Of a stretch of DNA of 34,747 nucleotides, positions 24,814 through 34,242 are shown piece by piece (position 1 is the first letter of the stretch; each line of letters begins with the position of its first letter). The notes under the pieces were generated by a model, which was given only the letters and a program-made list of their open reading frames with translations, did not search any database and was not told the DNA's origin. Origin of the DNA: Prochlorococcus sp. AG-363-G03 (GTDB lineage Bacteria; Cyanobacteriota; Cyanobacteriia; PCC-6307; Cyanobiaceae); contig QCFJ01000013.1 in the NCBI GenBank assembly GCA_003280265.1, positions 1-34,747 on the forward strand. Direction: 5' to 3'. Both the position numbers and the translations under genes were made by a program.

Positions 24814-26441
24814 TCGAAGGAAGACCAAAACAAATTTTAATGATAGCGCCTTCACTTCTGGGCGAATCTTTGGCTTTGCAACTAACATCGCAGGATAATA
24901 ATTTAGAAATAATCCTAGACAAAAAAAATATAATTGGATTCCCAAAACTTATTCTATTTTGCCTTGAAGAAGTAGAAATATCTAACTCAATCAAACTAGA
25001 AATCTTTAAGTTAAAAGAAAAATGGGATCAAGCTCCTATTTTAATTGTAATACCAAAAAGCATTAAACTATCATCTGCAGATTTGATGACTTTTGGTAGT
25101 GAAGGAATTATTCAAGATCCTACTATTGAACTTTTAAGAGATACAATCAATATTTTACTTGGAGGAGGCAGAGTATTTAAAATCAATAATGAATCGAATT
25201 ACAATGCTGACTCAATGTCCAATTCATATGGATTAGGACATTGGTTATTAACTAGTGGTATATCACAAATAAATAAAGATCTACACACGATAAACCATAT
25301 TATAGCTAAGAAATCAATAAATACATTTTATCTTTTAATATTAATAGGTAGAAGAAGGGAACTATTAACAGCGAAGAAATTAATCATCTGGTTATGGGGG
25401 CCTCTAGAGGTATTAATAGAGTCTCCAATTAAAACTAATAACAAGAAAAATATAAATCTAATTAACAAATATAGTACTGACATAACAATAAAAAACCCCT
25501 CAACGAATGAGTTATGGAATGCAATACACAAGCGGGTAAAGGAGAGACTTCAAGATGACCTGACTAATTCTACAGATGAACTAAAAGCTCTTTATTCGTT
25601 AAATAAAAGCAAAAGAAATAATCTCTTGAAAACTCTTTTACAAGAATTTTCAATTGTTATCAAAAAACTTGATTCTAAAAATAATCGCAAAGAAGAACTT
25701 GAAGAGATTTTAGAATCTATCAATCCTGAATTACGCTCCAATACATTACGCAATTTCATAGATTCATACGATCGTCTTCAAAAGAATGGTGATGATGTTT
25801 TCATTTCAGACTTTCTAGTAAATAATGCAGAGCTTGGAATACTTGATGATGAACTACCTTCAATTGCTTTAATAATAGATCCAATATTAAATAATAAGCC
25901 GGTCCTCATCGATGGAGAGTATTTATCAATAGAGGACCCTCGATCTATTATTCAACTAGAAACTTTGATTCTAAATTGGATATTCAGGACAGCTGAAATA
26001 GTTAGTGAAGAAATTATATCTTCATGTTCTGAATGGCCAGAATTGCGTAAATACTTTCTAAATAAAGAATTGGTTTCTACAAGAGAACTTGAACGTAAAA
26101 GAAATCATATCAATACAAATAATCAACTTCAAAATCTATTCAAAAAACCAGTTAGATTATACGAAAGCAAAAGATTATATTATACAGTAAAAAATAATAA
26201 AATTGAAAAGATTATCATCCTTGAACCTAGAGATGATGAATTAAAGAAATTAGACTGGGCCCAGAGACAAATAGCATTTATAATAGAGTTAAGAGATGCA
26301 TTGGCTCCACAAGTACAAGCAATAATTCAATACTTAGGTGATTTAATAGTTCTAATTCTCACAAAAGTTGTTGGAAGATCTATTGGATTAATCGGTAGAG
26401 GTATAGCTCAAGGTATGGGGAGAAACCTATCTAAAGGATAA
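24810..26441 (+). CDS. DUF3685 (Ycf55-like) protein
   Basis: The 543-residue protein resembles the DUF3685/Ycf55 family of cyanobacteria and red-lineage plastids. Its N-terminal 120 residues look like a response-regulator receiver fold that has lost its acidic pocket (ILMIAPSLLGESLALQLTSQ, then FGSEGIIQDPTIELLRDTIN). A long helical middle follows, and the C-terminus is conserved (ELKKLDWAQRQIAFIIELRDALAPQVQAI) with a hydrophobic stretch near the end (DLIVLILTKVVGRSIGLIGRG). The function is not known. The start is the TTG at 24810, as the first ATG (24840) would remove the first beta strand. It overlaps a short upstream ORF. Confidence 0.8.
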   Translation: MIEGRPKQILMIAPSLLGESLALQLTSQDNNLEIILDKKNIIGFPKLILFCLEEVEISNSIKLEIFKLKEKWDQAPILIVIPKSIKLSSADLMTFGSEGIIQDPTIELLRDTINILLGGGRVFKINNESNYNADSMSNSYGLGHWLLTSGISQINKDLHTINHIIAKKSINTFYLLILIGRRRELLTAKKLIIWLWGPLEVLIESPIKTNNKKNINLINKYSTDITIKNPSTNELWNAIHKRVKERLQDDLTNSTDELKALYSLNKSKRNNLLKTLLQEFSIVIKKLDSKNNRKEELEEILESINPELRSNTLRNFIDSYDRLQKNGDDVFISDFLVNNAELGILDDELPSIALIIDPILNNKPVLIDGEYLSIEDPRSIIQLETLILNWIFRTAEIVSEEIISSCSEWPELRKYFLNKELVSTRELERKRNHINTNNQLQNLFKKPVRLYESKRLYYTVKNNKIEKIIILEPRDDELKKLDWAQRQIAFIIELRDALAPQVQAIIQYLGDLIVLILTKVVGRSIGLIGRGIAQGMGRNLSKG

Positions 26442-26515
26442 TTTATTTATTAATAAATATAGCTAGATTAGCTTTAAGACTTTAGAATTTAAATAAATAG
26501 TACTTTGCATTTACT

Positions 26516-27067
26516 TTGTTAAGAATATTCTACTCACTACTAATACTTTTTTTTCTATTTGTAAATCCAGTATATTCTGCGAGGGATACTGATAGTTATG
26601 ATGGAAATATATATCCAATTTATGCTGGTAACGGATCATTAGTTCCACCATCAAGCACATTATCAGAATCATTAAAGAACGAAAGAACCAGTGTTCTAGT
26701 TTTCTATCTAGACGATAGTGCTGTTAGTAAACAATATGCACCAGTAGTCTCAGGTATTAAATTATTGTGGAGTTCTTCTGTTGATTTAATTCCTCTATCA
26801 ATTGACGAATTAGACAATGATGATCAAAAAACTTTTAAAGATCCTGGTTATTACTGGCATGGGAAGATACCTCAAACAGTGATTATTGACGGAAAAGGTA
26901 ATGTCCTCCTAGACGAAGAAGGGCAAGTTTCGTTCGAAGACATTAACGATGCAATAACCAGAGGGACAGGTCTAAAGAAACCTGATTTTGATCTAACGGT
27001 CAAAAGCTTTAACGAATATAATAGTGAGCCTTCTAAAGATGGATACACCAGTCCTAGAGGCAGCTAA
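26516..27067 (+). CDS. Exported thioredoxin-fold protein without CxxC
   Basis: The N-terminus is a signal peptide (LRIFYSLLILFFLFVNPVYSA) from a TTG at 26516, predicting a lumenal or periplasmic product. The mature part starts RDTDSYDGNIYPIYAGNGSLVPP and has a thioredoxin-like core (SVLVFYLDDSAVSKQYAPVV, IPQTVIIDGKGNVLLDEEGQ). At the place of the CxxC the sequence reads DDSAVSKQ, so it cannot act as a dithiol oxidoreductase. The same arrangement is, to my recollection, found in marine Synechococcus. The IPQTVIID strand keeps the cis-proline. A chaperone or binding role is likely. Its function is otherwise unknown. Confidence 0.82.
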   Translation: MLRIFYSLLILFFLFVNPVYSARDTDSYDGNIYPIYAGNGSLVPPSSTLSESLKNERTSVLVFYLDDSAVSKQYAPVVSGIKLLWSSSVDLIPLSIDELDNDDQKTFKDPGYYWHGKIPQTVIIDGKGNVLLDEEGQVSFEDINDAITRGTGLKKPDFDLTVKSFNEYNSEPSKDGYTSPRGS

Positions 27068-27110
27068 AATGCAATAGGAGAACTAAATTATCAAATATCT
27101 TTCTTAAAAA

Positions 27111-28277
27111 ATGTTATCAAACTATCTTTTTCTCATAATAATAACGTTTCTTTTGATCGAAATAAATCATTATTTTAGACAAAATTCGCCCTTAGTTCTG
27201 AAGCCCAAAGAATTCAAAAGAATCATCCAATCATCTACACAGAAATATATTGCCTTGGTTGAGATTAAGAATTTGCATAAAAGAATGGAGGTTATGATTC
27301 CTTCTTTAAAAGTTAATCCTAAGTTAATAGGTATCTTAAAAAACGAAATACTAAAGATTAATACAAATATCACACCTCTTCACCCTGATGAAGAAGAAGA
27401 GCAAAAAAATGACTACTGGTCTGCATATATAATAAAAAGTCAAAAATCAACATTTATCAGAATTGAAGTTGAATTTGAAATTGAGGATTCTGCAATAGAT
27501 AATCTCAAATGTTTATGGATTGATATTGAATGGGGTAATTATGGACCATTCGGATTTTTTAAAAAATTTGATGGTTTCGTCTTACCTAATTATATAGACT
27601 CACATAAAGAAATTTCCTCTAATACTAATTTAGTTGATCCAATTAAAACTCATATTCTTGGTACTTTAGATGATCCTATTAGCATATTAAAATCCTATAT
27701 ACCTAAAAATTACCTAGCTACAGATATTCTTACAATTGGAGAATCACCCTTAGCGATTATGCAGGGGGAATATATAGACTATAGGAACGTAAATGCAAGT
27801 CTGCTTTCAAAGTTACTTTGCAAAGGATTTCATCCAACTAGCAGCTTAGCAAGTGCATGCGGAATGCAAACCCTAATAAATATTTCTAGTCCAACTCGGA
27901 TAATAATTTCATGGTTAATAGGAGGAATATTAAAACTTTTTGGCGTTAAAGGTATGTTTTATCGTTTAGCAGGTGAACAAGCAAGATTGATTGATGACAT
28001 TACTGGTACTACACCACCCTATGATAAAAGTATAGTTTTAGGACCTAAAGATACAAAGACCTTTTGTATCGAAGCCTCAAAAGAATTATGCATTGATGTG
28101 GCTGTTGTAGATGTAAATGATCTAGGAAGAGTTAAAATCTTATCAACAAATAATATTGAAAATACTAACATAATCAAAAAAGCACTAACATCCAACCCAG
28201 CTGGCAATGCTAACCAACAAACTCCAATAGTCATGATCAGAACAGAAAAAATAATTTCGAAGTCACATGATAAGTAA
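27111..28277 (+). CDS. CofE-like (F420-0:gamma-glutamyl ligase domain) membrane-anchored protein
   Basis: The N-terminus has a hydrophobic anchor (LFLIIITFLLIEINHYF). A variable region covers residues about 35-160. The C-terminal half carries the ligase-like fold: ITIGESPLAIMQGEYIDYRNV, GFHPTSSLASACGMQTLI and GMFYRLAGEQARLIDDITGTTPPYDKSIVLGPKD, a pattern seen in proteins annotated as F420-0:gamma-glutamyl ligase in cyanobacteria. Coenzyme F420 is not known as a standard Prochlorococcus cofactor, so the substrate may differ (another amino-acid ligation). The gene follows the thioredoxin-like gene by 43 bases and precedes a GNAT gene by 20, suggesting one transcript. Confidence 0.82.
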   Translation: MLSNYLFLIIITFLLIEINHYFRQNSPLVLKPKEFKRIIQSSTQKYIALVEIKNLHKRMEVMIPSLKVNPKLIGILKNEILKINTNITPLHPDEEEEQKNDYWSAYIIKSQKSTFIRIEVEFEIEDSAIDNLKCLWIDIEWGNYGPFGFFKKFDGFVLPNYIDSHKEISSNTNLVDPIKTHILGTLDDPISILKSYIPKNYLATDILTIGESPLAIMQGEYIDYRNVNASLLSKLLCKGFHPTSSLASACGMQTLINISSPTRIIISWLIGGILKLFGVKGMFYRLAGEQARLIDDITGTTPPYDKSIVLGPKDTKTFCIEASKELCIDVAVVDVNDLGRVKILSTNNIENTNIIKKALTSNPAGNANQQTPIVMIRTEKIISKSHDK

Positions 28278-28297
28278 AAATATAATAAAATAGCTAA

Positions 28298-29335
28298 ATG
28301 CAAAAAGATGAAACTATACCTTCAGATTTATTAATCGAGCCACTTCAGCTCAAGCATTTATCAATGCTTAAGACAGAAAATAATTCTAAGTACCTCGGTG
28401 TATTTCAAATACTATTGTGCAAAAAATGGTTTTCTTCATTAGAATCAAATCTCACAAATTTAATACCAACTAGAAACTCAAAATGCATTGTGGCAGTTGA
28501 AAGGAACAATATAATTGCATATATTTTAGCCACTCCAATCAACAGAAGAGGTACATGTTGGTCTATTTCAGAACCATACTTTATCGGAGAATCAATATCA
28601 TATAGCCGTTATAATTTATTGCAGAATCTACTACGAAAAGTTCTCTATGAAAGCAATATTAATACACAAAGTTTTTTAATTTCTATAAATACGAATGACA
28701 ATCAGAATTTATCAGTAATAAGACAATCGGGATTTCAGCCCTTAAGAATAATAAATTATTGGAAGAAAAAAGAAAGTATAAAATACCAAAAGGTCGAAAC
28801 TAAAGATAATTATATCTGGGAAAAACTAACAGAAGAGAATAGTCAACAAATATGGAGGATTGAACAAGCTAGAGAGTCAATCAACTTTCGTTCAATATTT
28901 GATAGGCAATGGCAAGATATTTACGAAAAAAGGAATATTTTAACTGGTGTTATTAAGTCTAAAGAAAATAATGTTATTGCGGGATTAATACCATCTATTT
29001 GCCCTAAATATGAATACACACTAGAATTGATTAGAGGTTTGGCATGGGATGAAAGACTCAATCAATCAATTCCACAAAGAATTAATAACATAAAGATTGG
29101 CAAAAATAAATGTTATATAGAAACAACTAGTGAAGATAAAAAATTAATTGAAATATTAAGTAGAAGCAATTGGGAAATAACAGAAGAGCGAGTCCTTCTT
29201 GGAAGAAGTGTATGGAAAAGACAAAATGAATACAAATTAAAGTCTCTAGAAACTGAGCTAATAAATAGTCTTGTCGGAAATTTACAACAACAACCTGAAC
29301 TACCTTCAACCATTCAAATTGGAAAAAACAAATGA
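28298..29335 (+). CDS. GNAT-like acetyltransferase-family protein
   Basis: The 345-residue protein has two GNAT-like halves. Block one includes [19 protein letters not shown] and [20 protein letters not shown], the latter resembling the C-terminal GNAT motif in which a neighbour-number clause precedes the phenylalanine. Block two ([19 protein letters not shown]) is weaker. The classical R-x-x-G-x-G/A acetyl-CoA loop is not plain, so activity is uncertain. Its stop overlaps the YqgF start (ATGA, 29332-29335), so the two are translated together. Confidence 0.75.
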   Translation: MQKDETIPSDLLIEPLQLKHLSMLKTENNSKYLGVFQILLCKKWFSSLESNLTNLIPTRNSKCIVAVERNNIIAYILATPINRRGTCWSISEPYFIGESISYSRYNLLQNLLRKVLYESNINTQSFLISINTNDNQNLSVIRQSGFQPLRIINYWKKKESIKYQKVETKDNYIWEKLTEENSQQIWRIEQARESINFRSIFDRQWQDIYEKRNILTGVIKSKENNVIAGLIPSICPKYEYTLELIRGLAWDERLNQSIPQRINNIKIGKNKCYIETTSEDKKLIEILSRSNWEITEERVLLGRSVWKRQNEYKLKSLETELINSLVGNLQQQPELPSTIQIGKNK

Positions 29336-29766
29336 TTCAACCAAATCCTTGTTCGGTTTTAAGTCTTGATATTGGAAATAAAAGAATAGGTGTTGCGGGT
29401 TGTGATTCACTTGGGATATCAATAACTCACCTACCTGCAATTTTCAGAAGAAGCTTTGAAGAAGATCTTAGAGAATTCTCGAAGATATGCTCATCCCGAA
29501 AAGTTGAAGGTCTCATTATTGGGAATCCTCTTGATATGCACGGCAAAGAGACTAATCAATCTTATCGATGTAAAAAATATGGGATTAAATTAGCGAAATG
29601 CCTAAAACTTCCTGTGGCTTTTATAAATGAACATTGCTCAACCGTCGAGGCTAAAGAGAAATTCTCTATAAAATCAGACAAGACTGGGAGAATAGACAGT
29701 GCTGCTGCCGCTATACTTTTACAACAATGGCTTATTGAGGGACCTGATCTAGATGACTCAAATTAA
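29332..29766 (+). CDS. YqgF/RuvX family putative Holliday-junction resolvase-like nuclease
   Basis: The RNase H-like fold appears as [16 protein letters not shown] (first catalytic Asp), [16 protein letters not shown] and [12 protein letters not shown], then [14 protein letters not shown] (final Asp). In most homologues the third block reads DERLTT; here it is NEHCST, so the Asp is Asn. YqgF acts in 16S rRNA 5'-end processing in E. coli and was proposed to be a resolvase. The 144-residue length is normal. It overlaps the upstream GNAT gene by 4 bases. Confidence 0.9.
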   Translation: MIQPNPCSVLSLDIGNKRIGVAGCDSLGISITHLPAIFRRSFEEDLREFSKICSSRKVEGLIIGNPLDMHGKETNQSYRCKKYGIKLAKCLKLPVAFINEHCSTVEAKEKFSIKSDKTGRIDSAAAAILLQQWLIEGPDLDDSN

Positions 29767-29831
29767 ATTTTGAATATGATGTAAAAAACACTATCAAATA
29801 AAACTAGATACTGACTAATAAAAACTCACCT

Positions 29832-30368
29832 ATGTCAACAACAAATAAAAACGACGAAGTACCTACACTTTTAGTTAAAGATTCTCAAGGTTCGGATCTC
29901 TTATGTTTTCTTGAACAAGTAGTTCCTCTAGAAGGTAATGAATATGCCCTATTAACACCTGTAGACACTCCTGTATCTCTGTTTCAGTTAATTGATGATC
30001 AAGATCCAAAGCTAATCGAGACAATTGAAAAGAATGAACCAATACTCGAGGTTGCTGATGTTGTCCTTCAAGAACATGATCTTAGACTTGTTCGCTCAGC
30101 TATCACTCTTACAGTCTCAGGCGAACTAGATGAACCAGAACCAGAAGAAATTGAAGAAGAGGACATTGATGATGAGTCAGAAACCTATGAACTTCTTGTA
30201 AATTTTAGAGTGGACAACAATGAATATGGTCTATACATACCGCTTGATCCTTTCTTCATAGTTGGGAAACTAGAAGATGGTGAAATAAAGCTTGTTGAAG
30301 GCGAAGAGTTTGACAAGATACAATCTGGAATTGAAGCTGAACTTGAGGAGAGGGGATTATCAGAATAA
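29832..30368 (+). CDS. DUF3727-family acidic protein
   Basis: The protein (178 aa) has two repeated DUF1292/DUF3727-type beta modules: TLLVKDSQGSDLLCFLEQVVPLEGNEYALLTPVDTPV in the first half and YELLVNFRVDNNEYGLYIPLDPFFIVGKLEDGEIKLVEGEEF in the second, joined by an acidic linker (EPEPEEIEEEDIDDESE). It is cyanobacteria/plastid type and its function is not known. Its adjacency to YqgF, YqeG and ProB agrees with the order I recall in related cyanobacteria. Its 3' end overlaps the apparent start region of yqeG. Confidence 0.85.
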   Translation: MSTTNKNDEVPTLLVKDSQGSDLLCFLEQVVPLEGNEYALLTPVDTPVSLFQLIDDQDPKLIETIEKNEPILEVADVVLQEHDLRLVRSAITLTVSGELDEPEPEEIEEEDIDDESETYELLVNFRVDNNEYGLYIPLDPFFIVGKLEDGEIKLVEGEEFDKIQSGIEAELEERGLSE

Positions 30369-30877
30369 ACATACAAAAATTACTTAAACCCCATTGGAAA
30401 GTAAACGATAAAATTTCAAAGATTTCGATAAATGAATTATTATCGAAAAATGTAAAAGCATTAATACTTGATGTAGATGGAACATTAACTTCTGGGAAAA
30501 AGCCAGTAATTTCAAATGATATTAAAAATTGGGTGATCAACTCTAAGAAATTCTTTTATACGTATTTATTCAGCAATAACCCCTCTAGAAGTAGAATAAA
30601 ACAAATTGCGGATCAATTAGATTTAGAATACACATATTCAGGAGGAAAACCAAGTAAAAAAAGATTAAAGAAGATATTAGATAAAATTCCTTATTCAACA
30701 AATGAAATAGCAATTATTGGAGATAGAGTTTTTACAGATATTTTGGTAGGCAACAGATTAGGAATGTATACAATATTAGTAGATTCAGTAGATTATTATG
30801 GAAAAAAAATTGAAAGAAATAAATTTCAATCAATAGAAAGATTTTTGGCTAAAATTATAACTGGAGATTTGATATGA
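30356..30877 (+). CDS. YqeG-family HAD phosphatase, apparently with a non-ATG start
   Basis: HAD motifs run in order: [10 protein letters not shown] (DxDGT, bases about 30461-30490), [11 protein letters not shown] (motif II), [13 protein letters not shown] (motif III lysine) and [20 protein letters not shown] (GDxxxTD). This is the YqeG / HAD-IIIA branch, related to phosphatidylglycerophosphatases. The first standard start in frame is GTG at 30533, which lies after the catalytic DxDGT and cannot be right. The frame is open back to a TGA at 30344-30346; ATT at 30356, ATC at 30359 or ATA at 30365 are the possible starts, with GAGGAG just ahead. It would overlap the DUF3727 end and be coupled to it. 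About 173 residues. Confidence 0.8.
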   Translation: MIRINIQKLLKPHWKVNDKISKISINELLSKNVKALILDVDGTLTSGKKPVISNDIKNWVINSKKFFYTYLFSNNPSRSRIKQIADQLDLEYTYSGGKPSKKRLKKILDKIPYSTNEIAIIGDRVFTDILVGNRLGMYTILVDSVDYYGKKIERNKFQSIERFLAKIITGDLI

Positions 30878-31956
30878 CAACTTGGGTAATAAAAATTGGC
30901 ACAAGCCTTTTGAGAGGAGGCAATAAATATACAACTTTTGATATCATTAATGATTATTGTTCCTACATATCAAGAGCACAAAAAAATGGGGATAAAATTA
31001 TATTGGTCTCCAGTGGTGCCGTAGGTCTGGGATGTCATAAAATGAACTTCAAGTTAAGACCTAAAGAAATTATTTCTCTGCAGGCTTCTGCAGCAATAGG
31101 ACAACTTCATTTAATGGCTTTGTATGAAAAGGCCATGAGTAGGGTTGGATATAAAGTTGCACAAATACTATTAACCAGGTCAGAATTAGGTTCAAGAAAT
31201 AGTTATAAATCTGCCTCGCAGACACTAAAAAAATTGATTGAATGGGATGTTATACCAATAGTAAATGAAAATGATATTACCTCAGATGAAGAATTAAAAT
31301 ATGGAGATAATGACACTTTATCTGCATTAGTTGCAACAGCGATATCTGCCGATCAACTAATATTGTTAACTGATATCGATCATCTTTACTCCTCTGATCC
31401 AAAAACAAATAGCAAAGCCAAGCCTATTAAAGATATTAATAATTCAATTGAATTAAATAAATTAGAACTAGCAAATGTTCAAACATCTTGGGGAACCGGA
31501 GGAATAAAAACCAAACTAACTGCTGCAAAAATAGCCACTGAAAGCGGGATAAAAGTTCAATTAGCAGATGGTAGAGATCCAAAAACATTAGGTGAATTAC
31601 TTAATGGAAAAAAAATAGGAACTGTTTTCCATCCTCATCCCAATCCAATAGGAAATAGAAAAAGTTGGTTATCACATGCGATCAAACCAGTAGGGGAAAT
31701 TCATCTAGATGATGGTGCAAGTGAAGCCATCAAAAATAAAGGAGCTTCACTATTACTAGTTGGAGTAAAAAAAGTTACTGGGAATTTTATTTCTAATCAA
31801 CCTGTAAAAGTTATCAACACCAAAGGAGAAGAAATTGCTAAGGGGATTTGCTCAATGAGCAGTGATGCTATAAAAATAGGAATCAAATCTAAATCCATCG
31901 CAACAGGGTCTCCCCTTGTTATTCACAGAGATGTTCTGGTTCTGACCAGTGAATAA
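30874..31956 (+). CDS. proB: Glutamate 5-kinase
   Basis: ProB phosphorylates glutamate in the first step of proline synthesis. The amino-acid-kinase fold carries [10 protein letters not shown] at the start, [10 protein letters not shown] (near 46), NENDITS and [29 protein letters not shown], and the end [20 protein letters not shown]-terminal PUA domain (about 275-355) completes the 360-residue protein, as in other bacteria. It overlaps yqeG at ATGA (30874-30877). It is followed 39 bases later by lpxD. Confidence 0.96.
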   Translation: MTTWVIKIGTSLLRGGNKYTTFDIINDYCSYISRAQKNGDKIILVSSGAVGLGCHKMNFKLRPKEIISLQASAAIGQLHLMALYEKAMSRVGYKVAQILLTRSELGSRNSYKSASQTLKKLIEWDVIPIVNENDITSDEELKYGDNDTLSALVATAISADQLILLTDIDHLYSSDPKTNSKAKPIKDINNSIELNKLELANVQTSWGTGGIKTKLTAAKIATESGIKVQLADGRDPKTLGELLNGKKIGTVFHPHPNPIGNRKSWLSHAIKPVGEIHLDDGASEAIKNKGASLLLVGVKKVTGNFISNQPVKVINTKGEEIAKGICSMSSDAIKIGIKSKSIATGSPLVIHRDVLVLTSE

Positions 31957-31995
31957 CTCAAATAAAAATAGTAACTTTCACTTCCCAATTAAATC

Positions 31996-33048
31996 ATGCA
32001 ATTCAAGGAAATTGTCGAAAATCTGAAACAAGGTCAATCCGGTGTGGTTGACTTTAAGATTCAAAACAATCCAGTTATTTTAACTGCAGCTTCTTTAGAA
32101 AAAGCCGAGAAAAATGAAATCAGTTTTCTAGACAACAATAGTCCAATAAACATGAGAAATCTCATCAAGACTTCAAAAGCTTCTGCTCTATTACTACCAG
32201 CAAACGATACTTATATTGTTGAAATAGCAAAGAAGATTTCAGTTGATTGGATAATACTTAAAGAGCCCAAGATTGCTTTTGCTGAAACATTAGACTTTCT
32301 TTATCCTTCTGAGATAAAAAGTGAAGGCATACATCAAAGTGCAATCATCGGAGAGAATGTAAAAATCGGTGTTGGTGTTTCAATCGGAGCTAATACTTAC
32401 ATTGGAGATAATACAGAAATTGGGGACGAGACTTTTATTCATCCGGGCGTTGTTGTTTATAAAAATGTAAGCATTGGTGCTAAGAATTTAATTCACGCAA
32501 ATAGTGTTATTCATTCTGGATCTAAAATTGAAAACGAATGTGTAATTAATGCTAATGCCGTTATTGGTGGTGAAGGTTTTGGATTCGTGCCAACATCAAA
32601 TGGATGGAAAAAAATGCCTCAAGTGGGAATAGTTATTTTAAGAAATAAAGTAGAAGTTGGTAGTGGGTCAACAATTGATAGACCTTCAGTAGGAGAAACA
32701 ATAATTGGTGAAGATACAAAAATTGATAACCTAGTTCAAATTGGTCACGGAGTATCAACCGGTAAGGGATGTGCAATGGCAGCTCAAGTAGGTATTGCTG
32801 GAGGAGCTCAGATTGGAGACTCAGTAATCCTTGCTGGACAAGTAGGAATAGGTAATAAAGTCAAAATCGGAGATAGAGTTATAGCCAGCTCAAAAACAGG
32901 AATCGTATCTGATATTGAGACTGGAAAAGTTGTTAGTGGATTCCCAGCTATTCCCAATAAACTATGGCTAAGGTGCTCTGCTAATTTCAAAAAACTACCT
33001 GAGATAGCAAAAACCATTCGTAAATTAGATCGAAAAAACTCCAGGTAA
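31996..33048 (+). CDS. lpxD: UDP-3-O-(acyl)glucosamine N-acyltransferase
   Basis: LpxD adds the second (N-linked) acyl chain in lipid A synthesis at the inner membrane. After an N-terminal LpxD domain (KNEISFLDN near 45) come many hexapeptide repeats forming the left-handed beta helix (IGENVKIGVGVSIGANTYIG from about 115 to 320). The conserved IGHGVSTGKGC holds the catalytic His. The C-terminus is a helical tail (RCSANFKKLPEIAKTIRKLD). The length of 350 is normal. It is followed by leuB after 26 bases. Confidence 0.95.
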   Translation: MQFKEIVENLKQGQSGVVDFKIQNNPVILTAASLEKAEKNEISFLDNNSPINMRNLIKTSKASALLLPANDTYIVEIAKKISVDWIILKEPKIAFAETLDFLYPSEIKSEGIHQSAIIGENVKIGVGVSIGANTYIGDNTEIGDETFIHPGVVVYKNVSIGAKNLIHANSVIHSGSKIENECVINANAVIGGEGFGFVPTSNGWKKMPQVGIVILRNKVEVGSGSTIDRPSVGETIIGEDTKIDNLVQIGHGVSTGKGCAMAAQVGIAGGAQIGDSVILAGQVGIGNKVKIGDRVIASSKTGIVSDIETGKVVSGFPAIPNKLWLRCSANFKKLPEIAKTIRKLDRKNSR

Positions 33049-33074
33049 GTTTTTCCTTTAATTAACATGAAAAA

Positions 33075-34154
33075 ATGAAGTCTTACAAAATAACATTATT
33101 GCCAGGCGATGGAATTGGTCCAGAGATAACAAACGTCACTCATAAAATCCTTGACCTTGTCTCAAGGAAATTTGGGTTTGAGCTCAAATTCAAAGAAATG
33201 CCTTTTGGCGGATCGGCTATAAGTTCAGAGGGTGTGCCCTTTCCAGATAGAACCCTTCAAGAATGTAAAAACTCTGATGCTGTTTTGTTAGCAGCTATAG
33301 GAGACCCAAAGTATGACAAATTGCCCAGGGAGAAAAGACCTGAGACAGGGTTACTTAGTCTCAGATCTTCTTTAGATCTTTTCGCAAATATAAGACCAGT
33401 AAAAATAATCCCCTCCTTAACAAAAGCAAGTAGCTTAAAAGAGGAGTTTGTTAAAGAAGTTGATTTAGTAGTAGTTAGAGAACTTACCAGCGGGATTTAC
33501 TTTGGTGAACCAAAAGGAAGGATAAAAACAGAAAAGGGAGAAAGGGCATTTAATACGATGACCTACACCTCAGAGGAGGTCAATCGAATAGCAGAAATTG
33601 CTTTTAAATTGGCCAAACAAAGAAATTACAAAGTTTGCTCAGTCGATAAAGCTAATGTTCTAGATGTAAGTCAGTTATGGAGAGATGAAACAATATTGGT
33701 ATCTAAAAATTACAGAGAAATAGAGCTAACTCATCAATATGTTGATAATGCCGCGATGCAACTTGTTAGAAATCCAAGCCAATTTGATGTGATACTTACA
33801 AGCAATTTATTTGGAGATATTCTTAGCGACATTGCAGCCATGCTTACGGGATCAATTGGTATGCTTCCCTCTGCGTCGTTAACCACTAATGGTCCAGGTG
33901 TCTTTGAACCTGTTCATGGTTCAGCTCCTGACATAGCAGGGAAAGACATAGCTAATCCAACAGCTATGCTTTTATCTGCTGCAATGATGTTAAAAATTGC
34001 CTTTAATGAAACACAAGCAGGGAATTATTTAGAAAATGCAATTAACGAGCTTCTGACTGAGGGTTATAGAACTTCAGACTTGATGAGCAGTGAGACAGCA
34101 AAACAGGTTAGTTGTTCCCAAATGGGGGAACTTTTAGCAAAAAAATTAAAATAA
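33075..34154 (+). CDS. leuB: 3-isopropylmalate dehydrogenase
   Basis: LeuB oxidatively decarboxylates 3-isopropylmalate in leucine synthesis using NAD+. Visible family blocks are LLPGDGIGPE at the start, LLSLRSSLDLFANIRPVK (substrate arginines), RELTSGIYFGEPKG, the lysine and aspartates of SVDKANVLDVSQLWRD and NLFGDILSDIAAMLTGSIGMLPSASL, and GPGVFEPVHGSAPDIAGKDIANP with NAD specificity. The length of 359 is usual. It follows lpxD and precedes prk on the same strand, with 88 bases before the prk start. Confidence 0.97.
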   Translation: MKSYKITLLPGDGIGPEITNVTHKILDLVSRKFGFELKFKEMPFGGSAISSEGVPFPDRTLQECKNSDAVLLAAIGDPKYDKLPREKRPETGLLSLRSSLDLFANIRPVKIIPSLTKASSLKEEFVKEVDLVVVRELTSGIYFGEPKGRIKTEKGERAFNTMTYTSEEVNRIAEIAFKLAKQRNYKVCSVDKANVLDVSQLWRDETILVSKNYREIELTHQYVDNAAMQLVRNPSQFDVILTSNLFGDILSDIAAMLTGSIGMLPSASLTTNGPGVFEPVHGSAPDIAGKDIANPTAMLLSAAMMLKIAFNETQAGNYLENAINELLTEGYRTSDLMSSETAKQVSCSQMGELLAKKLK

Positions 34155-34242
34155 TTAATTCACAAATTTAAAAACTCTTTGAATAGATTCCCTTTGATGG
34201 TCAGTCGACCTGTAAAAATAAAAAGTCAATACATAAGCGTCG

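Noticed and set aside
30533-30877. YqeG beginning at GTG 30533
   Set aside because: It would remove the DxDGT nucleophile motif, which is plainly encoded upstream in the same frame.
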